A stretch of 44,094 nt of DNA, taken from NCBI GenBank assembly GCA_017558505.1, contig JAFYUM010000020.1:1-44094 (forward strand). Reading direction: 5' to 3'. The position numbers and the translations under genes are program-made. This document shows positions 1 through 8,634 of this stretch, one piece after another. The notes beneath the pieces are model-generated. The model ran no database searches. It saw nothing but the letters and a program-made list of their open reading frames with translations, and was not told the origin of the DNA. Source of the stretch: Ruminococcus sp. GTDB taxonomy: Bacteria; Bacillota; Clostridia; Oscillospirales; Ruminococcaceae. Within the stretch, counting starts at the first letter, position 1. Each line of letters starts with the position of its first letter.

Positions 1-384
1 CATAATATTGGAAATTGCACGTTTAGTTTTAGTGCGTTCTTTGAAGAGTTTAATAATATTAATAGCAGCTTTACGAAATATCTTGAGATGTTGCTGAACA
101 GCTTTATCTTCTACCAGACACCAATCTTCTTCAAAGTGAACATCAAGCAGCCAGTGCATGGACTCAACCGACCATTCCATGCGTGCATGATGAAGAAGTT
201 GCTCGGCGGTCAGTTTGCGGCTTGAAATATAATAATGCCATTCACTTGATTTTCCTTTTTTCGTATCAAATTCTGTGTGAATTGCACCGATACAGCAAAG
301 GTTCTTCCATTCTTTTCTTTGCGAAAGCCATTCTATCTGTGACGTAACATAAGCAGTTCTTGTTTCTATTCTCCCATAATTCTT
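1..384 (-). pseudogene. ISAs1-family transposase, C-terminal fragment
   Basis: Read on the minus strand, this frame gives a continuous peptide with blocks typical of the C-terminal half of ISAs1-family DDE transposases: GRIETRTAYVTSQIEWL, then EWHYYISSRKLTAEQLLHH, then EWSVESMHWLLDVHFEEDW. It runs off the left edge of the window, so the true C-terminus is not visible. The N-terminal half, with its start and first catalytic residues, is missing. The 5' end of the fragment joins the truncated Fic gene directly near base 380, so this is a decayed copy and not an active element. Family assignment rests on recognised motifs. Confidence 0.82.
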
Positions 385-649
385 CTGTAATCGGCTCATT
401 AACATTACCAAGTACATAGTCAATGCACTTGAAATGGTTCGCAGCCTCCAGAATATCATTGACATGGGCTGTTCCATCTACGGTGTGCGTTTCAAAGATA
501 TATCGTGTCTGTTCATGTGTCAGACGGCTGCCTTCGATATGATTGGAATTGTACGCAAAATCCACTTGCAGTCTGTGATAAAATCCGCCGCTGATTTTTC
601 TTTTCTTTTCATGCAGCAGCGTATTTAAGACAGTTCTCGGCTGCGTCAT
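377..649 (-). pseudogene. Fic-family protein, N-terminal fragment
   Basis: About 91 residues resemble the N-terminal part of bacterial Fic/DOC proteins, with the helical segment YNSNHIEGSRLTHEQTRYIF and the following EAANHFKCIDYV stretch. The catalytic HPFxxGNGR motif, which lies further downstream in Fic proteins, is absent. After ITEEL the sequence switches into ISAs1 transposase DNA read in another frame, which ends the open frame about 36 codons later. The start at 649 has a good ribosome site (AAGGGAG) and a consensus promoter just upstream, so a non-functional peptide may still be transcribed. Intact Fic proteins usually transfer AMP to target proteins. Confidence 0.75.
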
Positions 650-681
650 AGACGAAAACTCCCTTGGTATGTTTTTTTAAT

Positions 682-710
682 ATTATACACAATTTTGGCT
701 GAAAAGTCAA
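682..710 (-). promoter_or_regulatory. Sigma-A promoter of the fic fragment
   Basis: On the minus strand TTGACT (705-710) and TATAAT (682-687) are separated by 17 bases and lie about 30 bases upstream of the fic start at 649. Confidence 0.75.
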
Positions 711-848
711 TGATCAAGAGGGGAGTGGTTAGTGTCAAGCAAAAGCAGACAGTAAATTATAAACTCTTCACCATATACAAAATCAGAAGATTAAATCAGT
801 TAAAGGCATATATGCAGAACAATTTTCAGCCGTTTCATAGAGTCCACA

Positions 849-1703
849 TCAATACTCTCTCTCATAATTTTTCTCTTTGTATAAAAGATAAACTGCAAAG
901 GCAACTGTCGGAAGCATACTAATCATTCCTACTAAGCTTGGACCGAATATGCATCGTTCAGGATGACATTCATTATCAAACAGGATTCCTATGCCTGTAG
1001 AATTGATTGCTCCATGAAAAAGTGCAGGAATCCATATGCACTCCGTTTTTTCATAGACATAATCAGTAATTGTTCCGTCTGCAATGCAGAAAACGGTAAA
1101 TACAACCATTCCCATAACAGGTGCACCGATGTATTCCAGTCCATAATTGAAGCCGTAGAAAACTATTATAACGAAATGGAAAAAACTCCAGATTATTCCG
1201 CCTATAATAAAAGCTTTTATTTTTCCGAAACCCTTTTTCAGCTGCGGATATAGAAAACCTCGCCAGCCAGCTTCTTCTCCAATAGCCGTAATCATTCCGA
1301 TAAATGCTCCCATAATGATTTTTATAACCTGCTCAAAAACATAGCTGCCGAAAGAACCGTGTTCCTCCATAATCATCTGATATTCTTCGGGATAATTAAT
1401 TGCCCATGACTCCGCCGTTCCGTCAAAGCTATCGGGAAAAACTATAAAAAACAATACAGCACCTGCAAAATCCAGTACAGCAGGACTAAGCCACGCAATG
1501 AGAATTGGTTTGATATTCCCCTCAATTTTCGGAATCCACCCCATTCCCTTTACATCTGCACCAACAAGAAAACAGGAAATAAGAGGCGTAAACATAATCA
1601 AGGGACCCAATCCCCTTGCTTCGTTTTCTCCTGCTATAATTTGCAAAATACATGATGATGCAAATGTGAAAATCAGAAACCATTTAATCTTTTTAGTATC
1701 CAT
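849..1703 (-). CDS. CPBP family intramembrane metalloprotease
   Basis: 284-residue multi-span membrane protein of the CPBP (CAAX protease and bacteriocin-processing) family. Motif 1 is EEAGWRG (Glu143, Glu144, Arg148). A FFHFVII segment supplies the motif 2 histidine and HGAIN near the C-terminus supplies motif 3. These residues bind the metal in characterised members, which process prenylated proteins or give immunity to bacteriocins; the substrate here is unknown. At least six hydrophobic segments are visible. The start at 1703 follows GAGGTGAGGAG with good spacing and has its own promoter. It is monocistronic, with no peptide or bacteriocin gene seen beside it. Length is normal for the family. 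Confidence 0.88.
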   Translation of the reverse strand: MDTKKIKWFLIFTFASSCILQIIAGENEARGLGPLIMFTPLISCFLVGADVKGMGWIPKIEGNIKPILIAWLSPAVLDFAGAVLFFIVFPDSFDGTAESWAINYPEEYQMIMEEHGSFGSYVFEQVIKIIMGAFIGMITAIGEEAGWRGFLYPQLKKGFGKIKAFIIGGIIWSFFHFVIIVFYGFNYGLEYIGAPVMGMVVFTVFCIADGTITDYVYEKTECIWIPALFHGAINSTGIGILFDNECHPERCIFGPSLVGMISMLPTVAFAVYLLYKEKNYEREY

Positions 1704-1734
1704 ATCTCCTCACCTCAACAATAAAACTACCACT

Positions 1735-1763
1735 ATTATACCATGTATTTGATAATATGACAA
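1735..1763 (-). promoter_or_regulatory. Sigma-A promoter of the CPBP protease gene
   Basis: Minus strand TTGTCA (1758-1763), 17-base spacer, TATAAT (1735-1740), about 30 bases upstream of the start at 1703. Confidence 0.75.
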
Positions 1764-1909
1764 TAGCGATTATATGCGTGTTCTTTTCAAGGATGAAGAC
1801 TAACAATTATATCATTTTGAAGCCTCGCTCTTAATTGTGAATCTTTAAATGATTTGAATTTCTGATTTTGTTCATTGTGACAATTTTTCAAATTCTTGCC
1901 TACTTTTGT

Positions 1910-1965
1910 TTGACACTAACTTTCGTGCTTTATATATTGAAAATCAAGGGAATATGTGGTATAAT
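1910..1965 (+). promoter_or_regulatory. Promoter region of the first dockerin gene, two overlapping candidates
   Basis: TTGACA (1910-1915) with TATATT (1933-1938), and TTGAAA (1937-1942) with TATAAT (1960-1965); both pairs have 17-base spacers. The second lies closest to the ribosome site GGAGGG and the start at 1992. Either or both may be used. Confidence 0.65.
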
Positions 1966-1991
1966 AATAAAAAAGTCTTGGAGGGATTGTT

Positions 1992-3911
1992 ATGAAACGA
2001 ATACTATCTGCGGTTCTTCTTTCTCTGACGATGCTGTTCAGTTCAGTACCGGATGTTTACGCTGAAAATACGGAATACACGATAAGGGATGAAATTCATG
2101 GAGTGAATGATTCTGTATTCTATATTGCAAGACCAGATGAAACTTCGCTCACTGTCATTAACGCCTCACAGTTCGGATTGTCCGCTGATGCAGAGGACAA
2201 CACACAGGCAATGCGGAACGCCTTTGATTATTGCAGGCAGCATCCCAACACAAAGCTTGTGATTGATAAGGGAATCTATCATTTCAGTCCTGAGGAAGAT
2301 ATCTATCTGAACAGACTGAAAAACACACTGGTTGATGCCAATAACGCTGAATTTATTTTCAGCACACCCCATTATTTCAAAATATATGCCTGTGATAACG
2401 TCGAAATCAGAAATATGATCGTCGATTGGGACTGGGATACACTCCGGCTTGGTTCTCTTGTGAAAATTGAGAATGAAAACGACGCTGAAAATACGCTTGA
2501 AATAGAATTCACTGAACTCGATGAAGTCAATGCAGATATCCCTCTTTTAAGCTTTATGCAGTATGATCCTGTCGATCTTGTGGCAGGGGTTCACGGAAGC
2601 TTTAAAATATACAGTCCTTCTGTGGATACGGAATGTATTAAAAACGTTAAAAAAGTAGAAGGCAGACCCAATGTACTGAAAGTCACCCACAGCGGTGCAT
2701 TGGATTATTTCCGCAATGATGAGGTGTATCTGCTCCGTCATTATGTTTACGGCGGACAGGTTTTTAATACTGTGGAGGAATCAAGCAACATCACCTACAA
2801 CAATATCAGCATCTACGGCGCCTGCGGTATGGGATATGTCTTTGCATACGGCTCAAATCACTATCAGATTATCAATTCCTATATCGGGTTGCGTCCCGGT
2901 GCAGAAGATAAATACAGAATATCTACGACAGCTGACGGCATTCATATAACAAATACAGGAGGATATTTCCGCATTGATAACTGTGATCTGAGCTTCTGCG
3001 GTGATGATATTGTCAATATCCACAGCAATATGTTCTATATCAAAAGTATTGATGAAAGCCGAAAAATCATGCAGGGTACTGTACCGAACAAAATAGTAGA
3101 ACCCGGACACATACTGAGCTTTATGGATACCGATTTCAACATCATTGACTGTAAAGCAACAGTTGAATCAATCACAAGAAACGGATATGAGGCAACGATT
3201 ACATTGACCGAGCCGTTGCCTGAAACTATTTCTGCTGGATTGGTTGCATATAACGGAAACAGACATTCTGAAAACTATGTTCTGACGAATAACTATGTAC
3301 ATGAAACAAAAGGACGTGGATTCTTGCTCAATAGTGATAACGGACTCTGTGACGGAAACACATTCTACCGTACTTGCAGTCAGACATTACAGGTGCGGAC
3401 AGATATCCCGACGGACAGAGTCATTGAGGGAACAGGTGCAGACCATATTCAGATCAGCAATAACACCTTTATCGAGTGTAATTTCGGAGGCAGAGGCGAT
3501 GTAATTACCGTTGAAAGCCTGCTGGATGGTGAAAGAGTTAATAACACACCATTGGCGGAAATCAATATCAGTAACAATGAATTCATATCGTGTTATCAGG
3601 AAGTAATCAATGCGGATAACGTCAACGGTCTGACAATTGAAAATAATATTATCAGGGATAGCGAAAACTACATCATCGGCGAGCATTGCAAAAACGTAAA
3701 AATTGAAACAAATATGTTCCTTCCAAAGGGCGATGTCAACGCAGACGGTGAATTTAATATAGCCGATGTGGTTGCACTCCAGAAATGGTTGCTTGCTGTT
3801 CCCGATGCAAAGCTTGCGGACTGGAAGGCTGGTAATTTCTGCAATGATGACAGATTGGATGTTTTCGACCTTTGCATTATGAAGCGAGAGCTTCTGAAAA
3901 ACAGAGGCTAA
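1992..3911 (+). CDS. Secreted parallel beta-helix protein (GH110-like) with C-terminal dockerin
   Basis: 639 residues. Residues 1-24 are a signal peptide ending VYA. Residues about 55-560 form a right-handed beta-helix whose order of blocks resembles GH110 alpha-1,3-galactosidases: an N-terminal NASQFGLSADAEDNTQAMR block, a MIVDWDWDTLRLGSLVKI block, then ADGIHIT and CGDDIVNIHS, the last matching the acidic DD-xNxH active-site region of that family. Residues about 578-635 are a type I dockerin with two calcium loops (DVNADGEFNIADVV and NDDRLDVFDLC). It is therefore expected to be secreted and docked on a cohesin scaffold. The substrate is inferred: terminal galactose-containing glycans. A GGAGGG site precedes the start. 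Its dockerin is almost identical to those of the next two dockerin genes. Confidence 0.8.
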   Translation: MKRILSAVLLSLTMLFSSVPDVYAENTEYTIRDEIHGVNDSVFYIARPDETSLTVINASQFGLSADAEDNTQAMRNAFDYCRQHPNTKLVIDKGIYHFSPEEDIYLNRLKNTLVDANNAEFIFSTPHYFKIYACDNVEIRNMIVDWDWDTLRLGSLVKIENENDAENTLEIEFTELDEVNADIPLLSFMQYDPVDLVAGVHGSFKIYSPSVDTECIKNVKKVEGRPNVLKVTHSGALDYFRNDEVYLLRHYVYGGQVFNTVEESSNITYNNISIYGACGMGYVFAYGSNHYQIINSYIGLRPGAEDKYRISTTADGIHITNTGGYFRIDNCDLSFCGDDIVNIHSNMFYIKSIDESRKIMQGTVPNKIVEPGHILSFMDTDFNIIDCKATVESITRNGYEATITLTEPLPETISAGLVAYNGNRHSENYVLTNNYVHETKGRGFLLNSDNGLCDGNTFYRTCSQTLQVRTDIPTDRVIEGTGADHIQISNNTFIECNFGGRGDVITVESLLDGERVNNTPLAEINISNNEFISCYQEVINADNVNGLTIENNIIRDSENYIIGEHCKNVKIETNMFLPKGDVNADGEFNIADVVALQKWLLAVPDAKLADWKAGNFCNDDRLDVFDLCIMKRELLKNRG

Positions 3912-4100
3912 GTCAGTACAACAAAAGCTGAAAAACGGATGTCAGACCGCAGTTATTCAGCAAAGATTAAAGAAAACGGATGTTATTATGCGACAATATG
4001 CTGATGACCAAGGAACTTGATTGAACATAAGTCAAAATCAGAATTTGCTGAATTCAAATTTGAAGGATCAAGTATATATTGAAAACAACAGGAGGGTATA

Positions 4101-6503
4101 ATGAAGAAATTACTGGCAATTCTTACTTCTTTTGCCATGCTGTTTACAATCACAATTCATCTGCCGGTGTTACGGGGACATGCCGATGATTCCAAGCTGA
4201 TTGTTTATCCGCAGTATGACGAGAGAATCCCAAGATGTTACGATTACGGTGTCACTGTGCATCAGGGTAATCATTCCGAAAAGCTGACGGTGTACAACAG
4301 AAATACAAGCGGTGAACAGATGACATTGCGTTGTTTCAAACCGGATTTCAACCGGAGATTCTGTGAGTTCGCATTTACAGGCGAGGTGCGTGTAGATATT
4401 GAGGTCTATCACGACTTTTCTTCCTATAGCATTCTTCCGTCTGCTAAGGAATATCGAAATGAATACCATGACGGCATCATCTCTGTTTGGCTCAATGAAA
4501 ATGATACCCATTTTATTCTCCGTCTTGATGATGACGATGACAGCATTCTATCCATTTTTGCAGATGCACCGGAAGATTATGAGATCAACAAAAATGACGA
4601 TTCTGTGCTGTATGTGGATGAGAAATGGTATGATCCTGACGACAGCAGTGCTGTCTATATTGTTCCGGAGAATATCAAAACCGTCTATATTGCGCCAGGC
4701 TCTGTTCTGTACAGTCGCTTATTCGTCAAAACAAAAGATGTGACTGTCTGCGGTCATGGCATTTTGCTTGATCCGTATATCAATGTCTATGACACAACGA
4801 TCACATCAGAGGAGAACAGCAAGATGGTTCTGCGTGTTCAGGCAAATCATACCACCATAAAAGATATCAAGGTGATCGACTCTCAGAATTTCAATATTTT
4901 TCTGGAAGGCGGTTCTGACCATACGGTCGAAAATGTCAAATGCCTGAGTTCAAGGATCACAACTGACGGAATTGCGGTCGGCGCAGGCAATGTTGAGATT
5001 CATAACTGCTTTTTCTATGTCGGGGACAATGCGTTTGTATACAGCGGCGGTGCCGGATATCATCATATCAGTGACTGCATCATCGGCACGACCTGTGCAG
5101 CGATCTTTCCACAGCATCGTTCTCCGTATGAAATTGAGTTCAAAGACAATTATGTTTTCCGTGCCAATGAAGGCATTGTCAACAACTGGTTTAACGGTGC
5201 GCAGATACAGTCGGAAATGAAACACATGACATTTGAGAATCTTGATTGCAGTGATGTTATAGATACGCCGTGGATATTCAGCGGAAAGAATATGGGCGAT
5301 GCGGAGAAGTATTACACCTTCCGGAATTGCCGTTTTGCAAATATCCGCGGGGATTCTGTGATCAAGTCATGGGAAAGCACCGCAGGACAGGCAGTGTATG
5401 TGACGAATAAAGAGAACTATCTCCATTGTTCCAATTATAAAATGGAGTTTCAGAACTGCACGATTGACGGTAAGCTGATTTCAAGCCCTTCTGATCTGCA
5501 CCCACAGCTCACAGAGGGCAATGAGATTTCTTTTCTGATTGAGAATGACAGCACACCTGAAACGCAGACAGTCTGGAAACATACTGTCAATCATGTATAT
5601 AACAAAAAAGTGTATATCGGTGATCGTCTTGTGCCGCTTGAAAACCAGCCTTTGCAGAAAGGAAGCGAATTCTATCTGCCAGAACAGGAGATCTGTGATG
5701 CATGGGGATTCCCAATAAACAGTGATACAAAGGGAGAAATCATCAGCGGAATAAGGTACATATCTCTGTCACAGGCAAGCATTTATTACGCAAATGCGCA
5801 GTATGACAGCAACCGCTCTGCTATCCTGCTTGCGCCGTTTTATCAAAGCGGAAGAAATCTGCTCACGGAAAAGGAAGCCGCATCAATCTGGAACCCATAT
5901 TCGTATCCGAATGTGATCCTGTCTCCGCACACTGATCAGGGAGAGGTCGTACTGCGATGCGATGTCAATCAGGATTCATATAATCCGGGAATGTTCACGG
6001 GTATTACCAATGTACTGAAGCAGAACGGTGCCGGGAAATATACGATACGGTTTGAGGCCAAAAGCTATGACGGAAATCAGTATCCCGTTCAGATTCGCAT
6101 CCATAATACTCGGTATGAAGGGAATAAGCTGATTCAGAAAACGCCAATGGAAGCTGTTACAGTAAACGGTGAGTGGTCTGTCTATGAAGCAGAGTTTGAC
6201 TTGTCTGACTGGGATATGTCCGATGATTCCGTAACACATATTCGTATCGGTTCAGATAATACACACGGCTATGATGTTCTGTTCAGAAACATCGAAATGA
6301 GAAAAGTTGTTCCTGATATTATTGGAGATGTGAATGCAGACGGTGCATTCAATGTTTCTGATGTAGTTGCACTCCAGAAATGGCTGCTTGGTGCTCCCGA
6401 TACAAAGCTTGCGGACTGGAAGGCAGGAAATTTCTGCAATGATGACAGACTTGATGTATTTGACTTGTGCCTAATGAAGCGAGAGCTTCTGAAAAGCAAC
6501 TGA
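4101..6503 (+). CDS. Secreted beta-helix glycoside hydrolase-like protein with C-terminal dockerin
   Basis: 800 residues. Signal peptide 1-28 (ends RGHADD). Residues about 35-200 look like a beta-sandwich. About 200-470 form a right-handed beta-helix with SVLYSRLFVK, VTVCGHGILLDPY, TTDGIAV and NCFFYVGDNAFVY, the pattern of GH28/GH49 enzymes, in which the DG and GD(D/N) aspartates are catalytic. About 510-600 resembles a copper-amine-oxidase N-terminal-like (stalk) module. About 610-740 resembles a CBM4/16/22-type sugar-binding sandwich. The dockerin is at about 742-798. Polysaccharide cleavage, perhaps of pectin or glucan, is inferred; the family is not certain. AGGAGGG precedes the start. 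The gap to the previous dockerin gene is 189 bases without a clear promoter, so the two may be cotranscribed. Confidence 0.75.
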   Translation: MKKLLAILTSFAMLFTITIHLPVLRGHADDSKLIVYPQYDERIPRCYDYGVTVHQGNHSEKLTVYNRNTSGEQMTLRCFKPDFNRRFCEFAFTGEVRVDIEVYHDFSSYSILPSAKEYRNEYHDGIISVWLNENDTHFILRLDDDDDSILSIFADAPEDYEINKNDDSVLYVDEKWYDPDDSSAVYIVPENIKTVYIAPGSVLYSRLFVKTKDVTVCGHGILLDPYINVYDTTITSEENSKMVLRVQANHTTIKDIKVIDSQNFNIFLEGGSDHTVENVKCLSSRITTDGIAVGAGNVEIHNCFFYVGDNAFVYSGGAGYHHISDCIIGTTCAAIFPQHRSPYEIEFKDNYVFRANEGIVNNWFNGAQIQSEMKHMTFENLDCSDVIDTPWIFSGKNMGDAEKYYTFRNCRFANIRGDSVIKSWESTAGQAVYVTNKENYLHCSNYKMEFQNCTIDGKLISSPSDLHPQLTEGNEISFLIENDSTPETQTVWKHTVNHVYNKKVYIGDRLVPLENQPLQKGSEFYLPEQEICDAWGFPINSDTKGEIISGIRYISLSQASIYYANAQYDSNRSAILLAPFYQSGRNLLTEKEAASIWNPYSYPNVILSPHTDQGEVVLRCDVNQDSYNPGMFTGITNVLKQNGAGKYTIRFEAKSYDGNQYPVQIRIHNTRYEGNKLIQKTPMEAVTVNGEWSVYEAEFDLSDWDMSDDSVTHIRIGSDNTHGYDVLFRNIEMRKVVPDIIGDVNADGAFNVSDVVALQKWLLGAPDTKLADWKAGNFCNDDRLDVFDLCLMKRELLKSN

Positions 6504-6513
6504 ATACATACAT

Positions 6514-6543
6514 AGAGCTTCTCAACTGAGAGGCTCTTTTTTT
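6514..6543 (+). terminator. Rho-independent terminator after the second dockerin gene
   Basis: Stem AGAGCTTCTC / GAGAGGCTCT (one G-T pair) with an AACT loop, followed by about seven T, 10 bases past the stop at 6503. Confidence 0.8.
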
Positions 6544-6560
6544 GTAAAGGAGTGATGCAC

Positions 6561-6629
6561 ATGAATTATTTTGAACAGGAGTTTCGGAAAATTGTGGGAC
6601 GCTGTGAATATATCCGCAATCAGAAGTGA
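6561..6629 (+). pseudogene. 5' remnant of a gene related to the one at 39434-39853
   Basis: A 22-codon frame starts MNYFEQEFRKIVGRCEYIRN and stops at a TGA. The protein encoded at 39853 on the minus strand begins MNCFERELRKIVGYCEYIRN. The ribosome-site region just upstream is also shared (GAGTGATGCAC here, GAGGTGATGCAC there). After codon 22 the homology ends and serine recombinase sequence begins, so this is the broken start of a mobile-element gene joined to another element gene. Confidence 0.8.
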
Positions 6630-6782
6630 TTTTGTCAACAATACTTGACACAATTTGCTCGAACAGAACCCCTTGGTTATTTCGATGAGAGCGTTTGGAG
6701 GTTCACAATTGACAAAGTTACCATATTCCATGACGGAAAAATGATTTTTCAATTTGTGGATGGGACGGAGGTGGAGGGATAA
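6630..6782 (+). pseudogene. Large serine recombinase, extreme C-terminal fragment
   Basis: The open frame between TGA at 6627 and TAA at 6780 encodes about 50 residues ending WRFTIDKVTIFHDGKMIF and then FVDGTEVEG. This is the characteristic tail of large serine recombinases of Clostridial integrative elements (WxxxVxKVxVxxDGxxxFxFxDGTE). Nothing of the catalytic N-terminal domain is present. A strong terminator follows at once, as expected for the end of an element gene. Confidence 0.78.
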
Positions 6783-6824
6783 AATTGCCCTGCTGACCTG
6801 ATGTGGTTGGCAGGGCAATTTTTT
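6783..6824 (+). terminator. Rho-independent terminator after the recombinase remnant
   Basis: Perfect 11-bp stem AATTGCCCTGC (6783-6793) / GCAGGGCAATT (6810-6820), followed by a T run. Confidence 0.85.
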
Positions 6825-6825
6825 C

Positions 6826-6854
6826 TTGTGTTTTTTCCTGGAGTATGGTATAAT
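6826..6854 (+). promoter_or_regulatory. Sigma-A promoter of the DUF4434 dockerin gene
   Basis: TTGTGT (6826-6831), 17-base spacer, TATAAT (6849-6854), with the start at 6897 downstream. Confidence 0.7.
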
Positions 6855-6896
6855 ATTAGTAAAGATGATGCAATGAGCTATCGTGGAGGTGATAAG

Positions 6897-8180
6897 ATGA
6901 AAAGAAAACTTATGGCTCTATTACTGACCGTTCTTATGATACAACCAAAGACGGAGTTTTCTGTAAATGCAGAAGAAAAGGGAAAATTCAATGCCTCATT
7001 TCTGCAGGGCTGGCTCTGCCGTGACTGGACAGCTGAACGCTGGCAGCAGGAATTTGCTGCGGCTGCCGATGCCGGTATGGAGGCACTGATTCTGCAATCT
7101 GTCTGTGATTTTTTATATACGCAGGATGATACCTCTGCACATAAGCAGGACGCTGTTTCCTATACCTATACCTCAGCCTATGCTATGTATCCCTCCTCTC
7201 TCGACGCTCTTTCGGACTGCACACTTTCCATACAGAACAATGGTGATGCCTTAGCACTTGCACTTGAAGCAGCAAAGCAGGAGGGTATGCAGCTCTGGAT
7301 CGGGACAATCAGCGATGATCGTTGGTGGCAGTACGGTTGGGGCATACCTGCGGTGTCCGCTGACGGTATATGCTATCTTGAACAATGGAGCAAGGACAAT
7401 GCTACCCTCTGTGCGGAAGTGATTACGGAAATTCAGATGCGGTATGGAGAAACATATGAGGATACCATTGCAGGGTACTATTATGTCAATGAAATCTGGA
7501 ATATCGATGCCGCTTGTAGTAAAACGGACGGCGGGCAGTATGCTACAATTCTTGGTGAAAATATCAATGCTTCGATTTCAGCCTGCGGTGATACTCCGCT
7601 GATGATCAGTCCGTTCTTTAATCTGGATTTGTCAGAAGCGACACAATACGGTGATTTCTGGTCGGATATTTTTCAGACAGCCGACTTCCGTCCACAGGAT
7701 GTATTTGCTCATCAGGATGGTGGCGGCCGGCAGTGTAATCCGTCGGTTATACGGGAGTGGGCAATAGCTCTGAAGGAACCTGTTGATGAAGAGGGGCTAC
7801 GCTTCTGGATTAACAATGAAACTTTTCAGGCGAACTATACTTCAAAGCCCGTTTCTGAGTTAAGGGCTGCCGTGGAGGCAACGGCAGATCTTGCGCAGGA
7901 ACATATCCTGTTTTCCTGGAATCATTATTACAATCCGCTTGTTGACAGCAGCTTGTCAGAAGTTGGAGAGGTATTCCTTGATTATGCGCTTTCCTGTGTA
8001 TCGGGCGATGTAAATGCAGATGGTGCATTGACTGCTGCTGATGTAGTTGTACTCCAGAAATGGTTGCTTGCCGTTCCTGATGCGACACTTGCCGACTGGA
8101 AGGCGGGAGATCTCTGCGAAGATGACAGGCTGGATGTATTCGACCTCTGTCTAATGAAGCGTGAATTACTGAATCAATAA
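6897..8180 (+). CDS. Secreted DUF4434 (TIM-barrel) protein with C-terminal dockerin
   Basis: 427 residues from the chosen start. The frame is open further upstream to 6801, but GGAGGTGATAAG lies just before 6897, a signal peptide (MKRKLMALLLTVLMIQ) begins there and the promoter lies between the two starts. The mature N-terminus, FLQGWLCRDWTAERWQQEF followed by AGMEALILQSVCDF, is typical of DUF4434, a family of TIM-barrel proteins related to glycoside hydrolases with no well-defined substrate. Acidic residues in YYYVNEIWN are candidate catalytic positions. The dockerin fills the last 60 residues and is near-identical to those of the two upstream dockerin genes. Confidence 0.82.
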   Translation: MKRKLMALLLTVLMIQPKTEFSVNAEEKGKFNASFLQGWLCRDWTAERWQQEFAAAADAGMEALILQSVCDFLYTQDDTSAHKQDAVSYTYTSAYAMYPSSLDALSDCTLSIQNNGDALALALEAAKQEGMQLWIGTISDDRWWQYGWGIPAVSADGICYLEQWSKDNATLCAEVITEIQMRYGETYEDTIAGYYYVNEIWNIDAACSKTDGGQYATILGENINASISACGDTPLMISPFFNLDLSEATQYGDFWSDIFQTADFRPQDVFAHQDGGGRQCNPSVIREWAIALKEPVDEEGLRFWINNETFQANYTSKPVSELRAAVEATADLAQEHILFSWNHYYNPLVDSSLSEVGEVFLDYALSCVSGDVNADGALTAADVVVLQKWLLAVPDATLADWKAGDLCEDDRLDVFDLCLMKRELLNQ

Positions 8181-8182
8181 GT

Positions 8183-8222
8183 ATAGCCCTGCTGACTTTA
8201 CATAGTCAGCAGGGCTATTTTA
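8183..8222 (+). terminator. Rho-independent terminator after the DUF4434 dockerin gene
   Basis: 15-bp stem ATAGCCCTGCTGACT / AGTCAGCAGGGCTAT followed by TTT. Part of the stem sequence (GCCCTGCTGAC) also occurs in the terminator at 6783. Confidence 0.88.
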
Positions 8223-8254
8223 CTTATACCACCATTAAAATAAATCGGGTGCAT

Positions 8255-8384
8255 ACTGGAAAACGATGGCTCAAAATATGGTGCATTTTTCGGGTTACTG
8301 GAAAACGATAGAAATGTGTATTTTTCGTATATTTTTGCAAAAATCACTCGTTTTCACATTTTGTATAATCAATAGAAAACGATA
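8255..8384. repeat. Direct repeats resembling an IS21-type terminus
   Basis: ACTGGAAAACGAT occurs at 8255-8267 and 8297-8309 (42 bases apart), followed in both cases by sequence ending GTGCATTTTTC or GTGTATTTTTC. A third, partial copy TAGAAAACGATA lies at 8373-8384. Multiple short direct repeats at an element end are a hallmark of IS21-like termini; no transposase reading frame is present here. The element assignment is inference. Confidence 0.45.
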
Positions 8385-8418
8385 AAAGCCACGAAACAAC
8401 GCAGTTTCGTGGCTTTTT
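8385..8418 (+). terminator. Terminator-like hairpin
   Basis: Perfect 13-bp stem AAAGCCACGAAAC (8385-8397) / GTTTCGTGGCTTT (8404-8416) with a T5 run. It belongs to no visible gene and may be part of the element scar at 8255. A second inverted repeat follows (CGGTTATTTTG / CAAAATAACCG, about 8422-8460). The rest of 8419-8536 shows nothing else recognisable. Confidence 0.7.
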
Positions 8419-8536
8419 GACGGTTATTTTGCACCCGAAAATTGTATCAAAATAACCGTTGAATTATGTCTGTCTTGCTCAAAATAGATGACATTAAAAT
8501 GGCTATGTAATCATATTCAGTTCGACAAATTGGAAT

Positions 8537-8611
8537 TTAACGCTTCCCTGTTTGTATTAATCGAATAAGTTCTTCGACATCATCAAAATCATCATAGCCT
8601 ACAACAATTCC
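8537..8611 (-). pseudogene. C-terminal scrap of an unrecognised gene
   Basis: Just downstream of the AAC(3) stop, the minus strand carries an open frame reading GIVVGYDDFDDVEELIRLIQ and ending TGKR before TAA at 8537. It looks like a genuine protein tail but has no start or upstream portion. The family is not recognised. Confidence 0.35.
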
Positions 8612-8634
8612 CTATCGATGATAAACTATACAAT

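Noticed and set aside
3912..4100. Possible remnant gene between the first two dockerin genes
   Set aside because: One frame is partly open (for example VIQQRLKKTDVIMRQYADDQ) but it has no start, no ribosome site and no recognisable family.
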